A DNA stretch of 59,487 nucleotides from Fimbriimonadales bacterium (GTDB taxonomy: Bacteria > Armatimonadota > Fimbriimonadia > Fimbriimonadales > GBS-DC): NCBI GenBank assembly GCA_026003075.1, contig BPGO01000011.1, forward strand, positions 1 through 59,487. The letters run 5' to 3'. The translations under genes were made by a program, and so were the position numbers. How positions within the stretch are numbered: the stretch's first letter is position 1; every line of letters starts with the position of its first letter. The notes under the pieces are model-generated. The model searched no databases, had not been told where the DNA came from, and worked only from the letters and a program-made list of their open reading frames with translations. Below are positions 25,653 to 34,063 of this stretch, piece by piece.

Positions 25653-26770
25653 GAATCGGTATCGACGCCCGCCTGCTCACGGGCGCCTACACAGGCGACC
25701 GTACCTACTGGCGTGGCTTGCTCAAGGCATTTCACGAAATCCTTGCGCCCGATGAGTACCGCCTCGTGCTGTTCTCAACGCGCCCTATCCCACCGAACAC
25801 GCTTCCTGAATCGCCCCTGTACGAATATGTGATTGCTCCCTCCTTTAGCGACCGACTTTGGAGCCTTTTTCGTCTGCCCCAACTCGCCCAGCAGCATCGG
25901 TGCGATTTAGTCCATACCCAGTACACAGTATCGCCGTTTTTTAGGGTTCCCGTTGTCACAACCGTCCACGACATTTCGTTCCTGATCGAGCCGCGCTGGT
26001 TTCCCCTCAAAGACCGCCTCCTGCTGCGTCTGACGATTCCCGCCTCGTGTCGACGCGCCCAGCGGGTGCTAACGGTTTCAGAAACCTCGCGCGAAGATAT
26101 GATTGCCGTGTTGCACCTGCCCCCCGAAAAAATCATTGCGACGCCGAACGGCTTACCCGAAGGCTTTTACCCTATTGAGAAAACCCAAGCTCAGGAGTTC
26201 ATGAAGCGCGAGTACGGCATCGAACCGCCCTTTGCGCTGGCGGTCGGCGTGCTACAACCGCGCAAAAACTGGGAACTCGCGCTCTTAGCGGTTTATTTCG
26301 CCCGCAAAGAGTACGGATTGCCGATTCGCCTTGTGCTAACGGGTAAGCCTGGCTGGGCACGCCACGCCTTAGAGGAAGCAAAACGCGAGTTGGGCGCAAG
26401 CCCGTGGCTCATCGAGACGGGCTATGTGCCTGATGCGCATCTGGTGTGGCTCTACAACGCAGCGGAGGTGTTTCTTTACCCCTCATTTTATGAAGGCTTC
26501 GGGCTGCCCCCGTTGGAGGCGATGGCGTGTGGAACACCTGTCATCGCGTCTAACGGCGGTGCGCTACCCGAAGTCGTCGGAATGGGAGGGATCCTGCTGC
26601 CCCCTGACGAGGCAGGGCTTTGGGCGAACGCCATCCGCACCCTTATGCACAACGACTCTTATCGCGAAGCCCTGCGTCTCAAAGCCTTAGAACAAGCCCG
26701 CCAATTCTCTTGGCGTACAACGGCAGAGCGCACCTTAGAAGCCTATCGGCAAGCAGTGAACCGTGTATAA
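25649..26770 (+). CDS. GT4-type glycosyltransferase
   Basis: The 373-residue GT-B protein has the N-terminal pattern of group 1 transferases (GIDARLLTG, CDLVHTQYTVSPF, TVHDISFLIEPRWF) and the donor-binding region FYEGFGLPPLEAMACGTPVIASNGGALPEV split over two stretches, where the E-X7-E pair contacts the nucleotide sugar. It probably adds a hexose or mannose to a cell-surface glycan. Its ATG overlaps the rsmG stop (ATGA), so the two are co-translated although functionally unrelated. Transcription runs toward oriC. Confidence 0.88.
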   Translation: MRIGIDARLLTGAYTGDRTYWRGLLKAFHEILAPDEYRLVLFSTRPIPPNTLPESPLYEYVIAPSFSDRLWSLFRLPQLAQQHRCDLVHTQYTVSPFFRVPVVTTVHDISFLIEPRWFPLKDRLLLRLTIPASCRRAQRVLTVSETSREDMIAVLHLPPEKIIATPNGLPEGFYPIEKTQAQEFMKREYGIEPPFALAVGVLQPRKNWELALLAVYFARKEYGLPIRLVLTGKPGWARHALEEAKRELGASPWLIETGYVPDAHLVWLYNAAEVFLYPSFYEGFGLPPLEAMACGTPVIASNGGALPEVVGMGGILLPPDEAGLWANAIRTLMHNDSYREALRLKALEQARQFSWRTTAERTLEAYRQAVNRV

Positions 26771-26793
26771 CCCCAAGCAGAGCAGTGGGGAAT

Positions 26794-27106
26794 TGTGGAA
26801 AACTCTGTGGATAACTCTGTGGATAACCCCCTCAACGCCGATTTTTCCACAGAGTTTTCCACATGGTTTCCACAGTTTTCCACAGAGTTTTCCACATCGA
26901 AAAGCCTGATATTTAGCATAGCTAATCGAACACCAGGTCGGTAGACAAAAGTTTCAATTTGAGTTCAAAATTGCCCTCTTAAACCCCCCGATTTTATCGA
27001 CCGCGCAGTCGAAGTAGACAAAGTTATCCACATTTCCACAGTGACCTACTACTACAACCATGGATCTACATGCACAAGGAACAAAAATTCGATTGCGTGT
27101 GGAAAA
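26794..27106. other. oriC: probable replication origin (oriC), DnaA-box cluster
   Basis: In the 530-bp gene-free gap between a glycosyltransferase and rplL I count about eleven DnaA boxes. Perfect TTATCCACA copies lie at 26806-26814 and 26818-26826 (minus) and 27024-27032 (plus). TTTTCCACA copies lie at 26794-26802 and 27098-27106 (minus) and 26843-26851, 26855-26863, 26876-26884, 26888-26896 (plus). Single-mismatch copies lie at 26866-26874 and 27032-27040. The dense block is followed by AT-rich sequence (about 26905-26975) that could unwind. rsmG next door and parAB 14 kb away fit an origin. No dnaA or dnaN gene is present. Confidence 0.88.
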
Positions 27107-27228
27107 CTTTCGCATGTGCCCCAAGAGTGTACCTGAGAAATGGGACGAACAGGAAGGTCGATGTTTAGCTTTACGGGGAAAACTTGACCAGAAGGTGTAT
27201 GGGGATAAGAGAAGGCTTTCTCGCTTCG

Positions 27229-27272
27229 GCTCGGAAGGACGGTGGGCTAAGATATTCGGTGTCCTTCCGAGC
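27229..27272. repeat. 12-bp inverted repeat after rplL
   Basis: Perfect arms GCTCGGAAGGAC (27229-27240) and GTCCTTCCGAGC (27261-27272) with a 20-nt loop lie 29 nt downstream of the rplL stop. No T run follows, so it is a candidate terminator or 3' stabilising hairpin for the rplJL message, separating it from oriC. Confidence 0.6.
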
Positions 27273-27300
27273 GCGGCGAGCAATTGCGGGCGCGGGAGCT

Positions 27301-27699
27301 CTACTTGATTTCGACCTTTGCGCCTGCCTCTTCGAGTTTCTTTTTGATTTCCTCCGCCTCTTCCTTGCTCACGCCCTCTTTGACTTTCTGAGGCGCGCCT
27401 TCCACGAGGTCTTTCGCCTCTTTCAGTCCGAGCTGCGTGATTTCGCGGATGACCTTGATAACCTGCAGTTTGTTATCGCCTGCAGCAGCCAGCACGACAT
27501 CAAACGAGGTCTTCTCTTCGGCGGCGGGGGCGGCTTCTGCCGCGGCGCCGGGCATCATACCGGGCATCGCGGCGACCGCGACGGGCGCCGCCGCAGATAC
27601 GCCGTACTTCTCTTGCAACGCCTTGACCAGTTCGTTCAGTTCCAGAACGGTCATCTCATCAATCGCCTGAATCAGTTCCTCAGCTGTCAGTTTTGCCAT
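27301..27699 (-). CDS. rplL: ribosomal protein bL12 (L7/L12)
   Basis: The 132-residue acidic stalk protein has the dimerising N-terminal domain ([20 protein letters not shown]), an Ala/Pro-rich hinge (about 37-60), and the C-terminal factor-binding domain ([33 protein letters not shown]). It recruits translation GTPases. It follows rplJ by 19 bp with a good ribosome site (GAGGAAAC). Unusually no rpoB follows; the unit ends at oriC. Confidence 0.97.
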   Translation of the reverse strand: MAKLTAEELIQAIDEMTVLELNELVKALQEKYGVSAAAPVAVAAMPGMMPGAAAEAAPAAEEKTSFDVVLAAAGDNKLQVIKVIREITQLGLKEAKDLVEGAPQKVKEGVSKEEAEEIKKKLEEAGAKVEIK

Positions 27700-27718
27700 G
27701 GTTGTTTCCTCCTCGGTG

Positions 27719-28315
27719 TTAGGATTGGGTTTCCGCCTTTTTGTCGGCGACGGCTTGGAGTGTGCGCACGAACTGTCCGATGAGTTCCGACAGAGTGCCC
27801 ACCAAGCCCGTTATGGGCGACTGGAGTGCGCCCAGAAACTGCGCGATCATCACCTCGCGCGGGGGGAGCTTCGCCAGCGTGTCCACCATGTCGGCGGGAT
27901 ATACGCGCTCGCCCAGTAGCAGCGCTTTGACTTCGGCTTTGCGCGCCTGCTTGATGTAATCGGTGAGGGCTTTGGCGGCGGCGGCTTCATCGCCCGATAC
28001 AAAAGCGATGGCGGTCATGCCGTGCAGGTAGGGTTCCAGTGCAGCGGGCAGGTTGCCTTCACGCGCGATGCGGTAGAGTGTGTTTTTGACCACGCGCAGC
28101 TCTGCGCCCGCTTGGCGCAACTGCTTGCGCAGGTCGGTAATCTCGCGCACATTCAGGCTGCGGTAGTCGACGAAGATTTGCGCCTTCGATTCGCGTATCC
28201 AAGCGCGAATCTGGCTAACCTGCTCTTTTTTCTTGCCGCCCGCCTTTGGCTCCCAACGAGGCTGCAGGTGCGTAGACCCTGCGGCGGTCGTTTCGACGAC
28301 TTCGGTTGTATCCAT
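27719..28315 (-). CDS. rplJ: ribosomal protein uL10
   Basis: The 198-residue protein shows the uL10 pattern: [36 protein letters not shown] and the C-terminal helix for L12 binding. An N-terminal extension of about 28 residues ([10 protein letters not shown]...) precedes the usual [13 protein letters not shown] start; the ATG at 28315 has a strong ribosome site (AGGAGGTG), so the extension is probably real. It anchors L12 dimers on 23S rRNA. A structured leader precedes it. Confidence 0.96.
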   Translation of the reverse strand: MDTTEVVETTAAGSTHLQPRWEPKAGGKKKEQVSQIRAWIRESKAQIFVDYRSLNVREITDLRKQLRQAGAELRVVKNTLYRIAREGNLPAALEPYLHGMTAIAFVSGDEAAAAKALTDYIKQARKAEVKALLLGERVYPADMVDTLAKLPPREVMIAQFLGALQSPITGLVGTLSELIGQFVRTLQAVADKKAETQS

Positions 28316-28344
28316 TCGGTAGACACCTCCTGATTGGGTTTCGC

Positions 28345-28590
28345 GTTAAAACAAAAACGCGAGCCACGCCGCAGCAGGCTCGCATCGGTTCGTGCGTTGC
28401 TTGGACGGTTTTGCCCAAGCAACCGTGTCGCGCAGCTCGGGGGGGCGAGGTTTCGCCAAATTCCCATTGCGCCGTCGTTGGAGACCGCGCTTTGAGCTGC
28501 CAATTCTCCCGTGCGCCTTCCTCGGCAGGCGAGCCGCGATGCGGATTATGTCCCTGCTGGGACGCCTGCTGTCTGCGGTATGGCAACAAG
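28345..28590 (-). promoter_or_regulatory. rplJL leader with attenuator hairpin (L10-leader-like)
   Basis: The roughly 275-nt untranslated leader of rplJ contains an intrinsic terminator-like element just before the gene: arms 28383-28377 and 28365-28359 (GCGAGCC/GGCTCGC) followed on the minus strand by a T-rich stretch (to about 28345). Upstream lies another hairpin, GCTTGG/CCAAGC (28420-28415 with 28404-28399), and a GC-rich part. This matches the known autogenous control of rplJL by L10(L12)4 binding its leader. The exact kink-turn binding site was not resolved. Confidence 0.7.
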
Positions 28591-28620
28591 AGTATACCTG
28601 ATTTCTGTGGGAGGCGTCAA
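28591..28620 (-). promoter_or_regulatory. rplJL promoter
   Basis: On the minus strand TTGACG (28620-28615) and TATACT (28596-28591) are 18 nt apart, the best sigma-70-type site in this part. The message would start near 28583, giving the long leader. The -35 box overlaps the stop region of the nitrilase reading. Confidence 0.7.
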
Positions 28621-29527
28621 GGGGTGGGGTAGAAGAGGATTTCCTCTTGGTCTTTGGTTTTGGCGCGGGCAAGGTATCCGCTGCCGTCGGGGGTTTTTGC
28701 CCGCTGCGCCACGATGGATGACTGCCCTTCTGCATAGACATCAAAGAACCCCCCGACGCCCATCGGGTTCACGCCGATGAGGTTGGGGTGCTTTTGGACG
28801 CCTGTTAGTAATCCTGTTTCCCAGCCTTGGGCTTCTTCCTTGCTCCACGGGAGTGGATTGTAGGAGGGCATGGCAATCACGCGCACCCCTCGCTTTGCAT
28901 GGTAGTCGATAAGTTCGTGATAGAACCCGTCGAGGCAGATGAGCACGCCCAGCTTGCCGGCGGGGGTATTTGTGGTGGGCAATTCACGCGGCGCCGCGCA
29001 AAGATTCAGCCCCGACTCTTGCTCCAGCGGCACTAAATTGATTTTGCGTTGCACCAGTACGCGCTCACCCTTCGGGTTATAGGTGTAGCAGACATTGTAG
29101 ACGCACTCGTTCTGGGCGATGGGTGCGCTGCCTGCGACAATCCACGCTTTCGCCGTGCGCGCCGCCTCGGCGAAGGTTTCGTGGTAGACGCGCTCCACGA
29201 AGGGGCTGAGGGTGCGCAGCAACGCCCGCGTGGCGCACCTGCAAAACCGCCTTCCAAGCTGGAGCGCGTTAATCTGGTAGCGCTCCATCAGCCGCAAGCC
29301 CGCCTCCACCATCGTTTTGCTGGTCTGGATACGCTCGAAGTCTTGGGTGAAGATCAGTCCCAACCCCACATCCTCAGGGAACACTGCACTATCAGCTCGC
29401 CCTTGGGGATACGCTGCCGTACGGTGCGCATCAGCGCCAACACCCGCTCACGGAACGCCTCCGCGCTGCGGTAGTCCTCCAGACGGTACTGCATCTGTAT
29501 CGCGACCAGAGTGGCATGCTGCACCAT
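28617..29527 (-). pseudogene. nitrilase/carbon-nitrogen hydrolase family, frameshifted
   Basis: Two overlapping frames make one protein of about 300 residues. From ATG 29527 the first frame gives MVQHATLVAIQMQYRLED to PKGELIV, then leaves the family pattern; from about 29381 the other frame continues FPEDVGLGLIFTQDFERI to the end. The triad is present across both: Glu in GELIVFPE, Lys in RKINLVPLE and Cys in GVLICLDGFYHEL. The junction reads as if 5 bp (a GTGCA-type duplication) were inserted near 29378-29390. It may be a real pseudogene or a sequence error. The TACAAT box 6 nt before the ATG suggests an originally leaderless gene. Confidence 0.78.
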
Positions 29528-29579
29528 AATAGGATTGTACCACACCTTATCCGAATTGGGTATCCTGATAGAGGGCGCG

Positions 29580-30161
29580 ATGAATTATTCCAACGACGAT
29601 GCTTGGCTGAAGCGGTTTCCCGAATTGGAGATCCTGATCCCCAGTGAAACGCTTCAGGTGCGGGTGCAGCAATTGGGGACTCAGATTGCGCAGGACTATG
29701 CCGCGAGTCCCCCCCTGCTGGTGGGTGTGCTGAAAGGCTCACTGGTGTTTCTGGCGGATTTAATGCGGGCAATCCCCCTGCCCGTGTCGTACGATTTCGT
29801 GGCAATCTCCAGCTATGGCGCAGAGACCCAGTCCACGGGGCAGGTACGCCTCATCAAGGACCTTGATTCGCCTATCCACAACCGCCATGTGCTGGTGGTG
29901 GAGGACATCTACGACACAGGGTTGACGCTAAACTACCTGCTGGGGCTGTTGCGCCAACGCGAGCCAGCGAGCTTGAGGGTCTGCACGCTGCTCAGCAAGC
30001 CCGAACGCCATCGTGTCGAAATCGAAGTCGCCTACTACGGGTTCAGAATCCCTGACCGCTTCGTGGTGGGCTACGGGCTGGACTACGCCGAGAGATATCG
30101 GAATCTGCCGTTTATTGCGGTGTTGAAGAATACGCCGTGCTCGGAGAGCGAGCCGGGGTAA
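29580..30161 (+). CDS. hpt: hypoxanthine phosphoribosyltransferase
   Basis: The 193-residue purine salvage enzyme has LVGVLKGSLVFLADLMRAI, the PRPP loop VLVVEDIYDTGLTLNYLLGL and VGYGLDYAERYRNLPFIAVL, the diagnostic HPRT series. It makes IMP (and GMP) from hypoxanthine (guanine) and PRPP. I chose ATG 29580 because earlier in-frame codons overlap the divergent nitrilase promoter. The N-terminus is slightly longer than usual before the first motif. Confidence 0.92.
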   Translation: MNYSNDDAWLKRFPELEILIPSETLQVRVQQLGTQIAQDYAASPPLLVGVLKGSLVFLADLMRAIPLPVSYDFVAISSYGAETQSTGQVRLIKDLDSPIHNRHVLVVEDIYDTGLTLNYLLGLLRQREPASLRVCTLLSKPERHRVEIEVAYYGFRIPDRFVVGYGLDYAERYRNLPFIAVLKNTPCSESEPG

Positions 30162-30212
30162 GAACCACGCATTTTTGGGATCTCTCTCCAAGTTCGAAAA
30201 TTCCCTTTGCAA

Positions 30213-30280
30213 GGGGCAGACACGCAGGTCTGCCCCTACAGAGGGTGTCGGATGTAGGGGCGCACACGCAGGTGCGCCCT
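30213..30280. repeat. tandem REP-like hairpins
   Basis: Two GC-rich palindromes share the loop CACGCAGG: arms 30213-30220/30229-30236 (GGGGCAGA) and 30258-30264/30273-30279 (GGGCGCA), separated by 21 nt. The arms differ but compensate, so structure is conserved rather than sequence. They lie after hpt and before the lacI promoter and may act as terminator or as a REP/MITE-type dispersed element. Confidence 0.7.
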
Positions 30281-30312
30281 ATTATTCTTTTTCGAACACC
30301 CTCCCCCACCCC

Positions 30313-30342
30313 TTGACATTCCCATCGAATCTGTGCTATAAT
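30313..30342 (+). promoter_or_regulatory. promoter of lacI-type regulator operon
   Basis: TTGACA (30313-30318) and TATAAT (30337-30342), both perfect consensus, are 18 nt apart. Transcription would start near 30349, at the edge of the first operator palindrome. Confidence 0.85.
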
Positions 30343-30351
30343 AGAGTCACT

Positions 30352-30421
30352 TGGAAACGCTTTTATAGCCAGTGAAGGTAATTCCAAGCGTAGAACAGGG
30401 ATGTTTTTGGAAGCGTTTCTA
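30352..30421 (+). promoter_or_regulatory. two LacI/CcpA-type operators
   Basis: TGGAAACGCTTTTA (30352-30365) and TGGAAGCGTTTCTA (30408-30421) are near-palindromes with the central CG typical of LacI-family sites; their centres are 56 bp apart. The first covers the start of transcription. The regulator gene begins 24 bp after the second, so autorepression, perhaps with looping, is likely. Confidence 0.8.
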
Positions 30422-30445
30422 TAGTAAACGACGGAGTCTGAACCG

Positions 30446-31531
30446 ATGCGAGGCAAACCGACGCTACGCGATGTGGCAGAGCGTGCAGGATGCTCGATTA
30501 CGACCGCTTCGAACATTCTGCAAGGGCGCAGCCATCTGTATCGTGAGGATATGGCGCAGCGTGTGCTGAGCGCAGCGCACGAGTTGGGCTATCGGGCGAA
30601 CTCGGTAGCGCGCAGCTTAGCCCGCAGACGCACCGCGACGATTGGCGTGGTACTCGACCCCCAACATGCACGGATCACCCATAATGTATATGCCCATGAT
30701 GTTCTGGATGGCGTGCTTGCCTACCTCGAGCCGCGCGATTACGACATTCGCCTGATTACTCCGCGCACCAACGACCCCGCCGCCGTGTGGCGACGCATCG
30801 ATAACGGTTCCATCGACGGCGTGGTTCTGATTGCGCCGGTGATGGGGTCGCCCCTGCTGGAATGGCAACACTACTCCAGCCTGCCTGCAGTCGCTGTGGG
30901 AAGCACTTTGCCGGATGAGTACCTCCTTTCGCAGGTAGATATTGATAACGATGCAGCGATGGCAGCACTGACCGAGTGGGTCATCCAGCAAGGGCACCGC
31001 GCAATTGGGTTCATCAAGGGGCATCCGCTGCACTGGAGCGCACACCAGCGCGAGCGCGCCTTCCGACGCACCATGACCCGACACGGCATTCCCATCCGCG
31101 AGGAGTGGATCCTTCAGGGCGACTACGGTCCCGAATCGGGCGCCATCGCGGCAACCCAACTGCTGAAGCAGAAAGACTTGCCAACAGCCGTAATCGCCGC
31201 CAACGACGATATGGCAGTGGGGTTCCTGCAAACATGTCGGGAACTGGAGGTCTCTGTGCCCGAAACCATTTCCATCGCGGGATTCGATGACGCCTACTGG
31301 GCACAGCGGATGGGCATGCACCTCACGACCGTAGAGCACGACCGCTATCAGGTGGGTTACCTCGCAGCGCAAATGCTGTTGCACCAACTGGAGACGGGCG
31401 ACTCGCACCCCAAGCGGATGCTCATCCCAGGCACGCTGGTTGTGCGACGCACCGTCGCGCTGGCGCACGCGCTCGCCTCGGTGCCGACTCCAAACGCAAC
31501 CATTCTCACCGAAGGAGGTTCAAGACAATGA
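30446..31531 (+). CDS. LacI-family transcriptional regulator
   Basis: The 361-residue regulator has the N-terminal HTH (PTLRDVAERAGCSITTASNI) and hinge helix (RANSVARSLARRRT), then a periplasmic-binding-like effector domain (TIGVVLDPQH, GVVLIAPVMG, HRAIGFIKGH, TAVIAANDDMAVGFLQ, ISIAGFDD). It probably senses a sugar and represses its own operon through the two operators upstream. The following gene overlaps its stop by 4 bp. The effector is not readable from sequence; the GH16-fold gene in the operon hints at a beta-glucan-derived sugar. Confidence 0.93.
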   Translation: MRGKPTLRDVAERAGCSITTASNILQGRSHLYREDMAQRVLSAAHELGYRANSVARSLARRRTATIGVVLDPQHARITHNVYAHDVLDGVLAYLEPRDYDIRLITPRTNDPAAVWRRIDNGSIDGVVLIAPVMGSPLLEWQHYSSLPAVAVGSTLPDEYLLSQVDIDNDAAMAALTEWVIQQGHRAIGFIKGHPLHWSAHQRERAFRRTMTRHGIPIREEWILQGDYGPESGAIAATQLLKQKDLPTAVIAANDDMAVGFLQTCRELEVSVPETISIAGFDDAYWAQRMGMHLTTVEHDRYQVGYLAAQMLLHQLETGDSHPKRMLIPGTLVVRRTVALAHALASVPTPNATILTEGGSRQ

Positions 31532-32493
31532 AGCGAACACTCGTTTCCCTTATCGCAGCGATTACGCTGCTCAGCACGGCGCATGTGCAGCCGTATCGAG
31601 ATGAATTTAATGGTGGCTTCGGACTGGGCTGGAGTTGGAAACTGCCCAGCAATGACCCGTTCTGTACCCTGTTTGACAACGCAGTCTCGTTCGGAAGCAG
31701 CTCAATGACCATCAGCACACGCGATGGCGGCATGTTCGAGGCATTCAATGGTCACAAAAATGTGCCCACCCTTCGTATCACAGGTGATCCGCCTGAAGAC
31801 TGGTACATCGAAGTCGTGTTCCGCACCGATTGGAGCCAAGTGCCCCCCGATTACTTCACTCAGGCGGGGCTGGTGATTGCGGAAGATGCCACCCGCTATT
31901 TCCAAGTGCTGATTACCCGCACACCACCTTTTATTGGCGACCCGGCGACTGTATACGGCTCCACCAATGCGGAAGGTCCCCCGGCGACCGAAAACCCCGA
32001 TCAGCTCCGCTGGGGCGAGCGTGTCACGAACGCATGGACGCCCGATAGCAGCTGGATGGGAGTCCGAATCGAGCGCATTCCCGGTGAAGTGAACCGCATC
32101 CGCGTCAGCTTCCGCCATTCGGGCACAGGAGGCTGGATTCCTTTCGACGGCTTCAACGGTCCAGATTACATCCAAGGCGACTGGGGCGGCGACCTGTACA
32201 ATCATATTATGAGCCTGATTATTCCCGGGAGCCGCATCGGGGTTTACACAGATAACGCCTGCGGCTGTGGCAACCAGATTCCCTTCGAGTTCGACTACTT
32301 CGAGACGAACATCCCTGTGGCGCTGTTGGGCGATGTGAACGCCAACGGCTGTGTGGACGACGCGGACTTGCTGGCGGTGCTGTTTGCCTTCGGCAACGCT
32401 GGTGACTGCCAGGACGAGGATGTGAACAGCGACGGCATCGTCGACGACGCAGACCTGTTGAGCGTGCTGTTCGCGTTTGGAAATGGCTGTTGA
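31528..32493 (+). CDS. secreted LamG/DUF1349-like protein with two dockerin-like repeats
   Basis: The 321-residue product has a signal peptide (MKRTLVSLIAAITLLSTAHV), a beta-sandwich region (FNGGFGLGWSWKLP, ITGDPPEDWYIEVVFRTDW, QAGLVIAEDATRYFQVL) resembling concanavalin-like lectin domains such as DUF1349, and two C-terminal dockerin-like calcium loops, DVNANGCVDDADLLAVLFAFG and DVNSDGIVDDADLLSVLF. It likely binds carbohydrate outside the cell. It is co-translated with the LacI regulator (4-bp overlap, AGGAGG ribosome site). A hairpin follows. Confidence 0.8.
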   Translation: MKRTLVSLIAAITLLSTAHVQPYRDEFNGGFGLGWSWKLPSNDPFCTLFDNAVSFGSSSMTISTRDGGMFEAFNGHKNVPTLRITGDPPEDWYIEVVFRTDWSQVPPDYFTQAGLVIAEDATRYFQVLITRTPPFIGDPATVYGSTNAEGPPATENPDQLRWGERVTNAWTPDSSWMGVRIERIPGEVNRIRVSFRHSGTGGWIPFDGFNGPDYIQGDWGGDLYNHIMSLIIPGSRIGVYTDNACGCGNQIPFEFDYFETNIPVALLGDVNANGCVDDADLLAVLFAFGNAGDCQDEDVNSDGIVDDADLLSVLFAFGNGC

Positions 32494-32505
32494 TCCTAAC
32501 CCTTT

Positions 32506-32534
32506 CCCCCTCTCCCACACGGTGGGGGAGGGGG
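32506..32534 (+). terminator. GC-rich hairpin inside the lacI operon
   Basis: A long C-rich arm (32506-32519) pairs with a G-rich arm (32522-32534) just after the dockerin-module gene. There is no T run, so it may attenuate rather than end transcription; the next gene has its own strong ribosome site 24 nt on. Confidence 0.55.
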
Positions 32535-32557
32535 ACTGATTTCGGAGGAGGTATATC

Positions 32558-33385
<828 letters not shown>

Positions 33386-33389
33386 ACCC

Positions 33390-34061
33390 ATGCAATACAC
33401 ACGCACCATTCAGTTCTCGGGCTACACTTGGCGCGTCAAACGCCATACGACCCCTGTTGGTCCGGGTCCAAACCGATTCTCGGACTCGGACTGCAATGTG
33501 TGGGTGGATGCACGCGGCAGGCTCCACCTGAAAATCACACGCAACAGCAACCTTTGGCAGTGCGCGGAGGTCATTTGCACCCAATCACTGGGCTACGGAA
33601 CCTATCGGTTTTACTTGGACAGCGAGGTGCATCAATTAGACCCGAACATCGTGCTGGGGCTGTTCACCTGGAGCGATACGCCCCAGCATGGCTTCCGCGA
33701 AATCGATATCGAGTTCGCGCGATTTCAGGGACCGACAGGACCCAACGGCTACTACACCATCCGTCCGCATGACCCGGGACATCCGCAATACACTTTCCAG
33801 TGGCCCGCCAATATCCGCCAATCGGTGCACTTCTTCCGTTGGGAGCCGGGGCGGCTCTATTTTCGCAGCGTGCGCGGGCATCGCCCTGACCCCTCCAGCA
33901 CCAGCGCCCTCGTTGCCGAGTGGACTTATGCGGGCAGTTTCACGCCCCCGCCCGGCGACGAGAACCCGCGCATTAACCTGTGGCTGCTCAACGGGAATCC
34001 GCCTACCGACGGGCGCGAGGTGGAAGTGATTATCAGCCGCTTTGAGTTCGTGAGGTTGTAG
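33390..34061 (+). CDS. GH16-fold (concanavalin-like) protein
   Basis: The 223-residue protein has a jelly-roll pattern with AEVICTQSLGYGTYRFYL, then FREIDIEFARFQGP; the E-I-D-I-E core is the GH16 catalytic signature (nucleophile and acid/base Glu), and WEPGRLYFRSV and EVIISRFEFVRL complete the sandwich. Family members hydrolyse beta-1,3/1,4-glucans, agar or related glycans. ATG 33390 lies 4 bp after the pilin-like gene stop. No signal peptide is seen, which is odd for GH16 and may mean a cytoplasmic role or a lost signal. Confidence 0.78.
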   Translation: MQYTRTIQFSGYTWRVKRHTTPVGPGPNRFSDSDCNVWVDARGRLHLKITRNSNLWQCAEVICTQSLGYGTYRFYLDSEVHQLDPNIVLGLFTWSDTPQHGFREIDIEFARFQGPTGPNGYYTIRPHDPGHPQYTFQWPANIRQSVHFFRWEPGRLYFRSVRGHRPDPSSTSALVAEWTYAGSFTPPPGDENPRINLWLLNGNPPTDGREVEVIISRFEFVRL

Positions 34062-34063
34062 CA

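Noticed and set aside
27060..27783. Open frames across oriC and antisense to rplL
   Set aside because: They run through DnaA boxes or oppose a certain ribosomal protein gene, without ribosome sites.
30391..30406. A third LacI-type operator between the two palindromes
   Set aside because: It has only one recognisable half (CCAAGCG) and is not palindromic.
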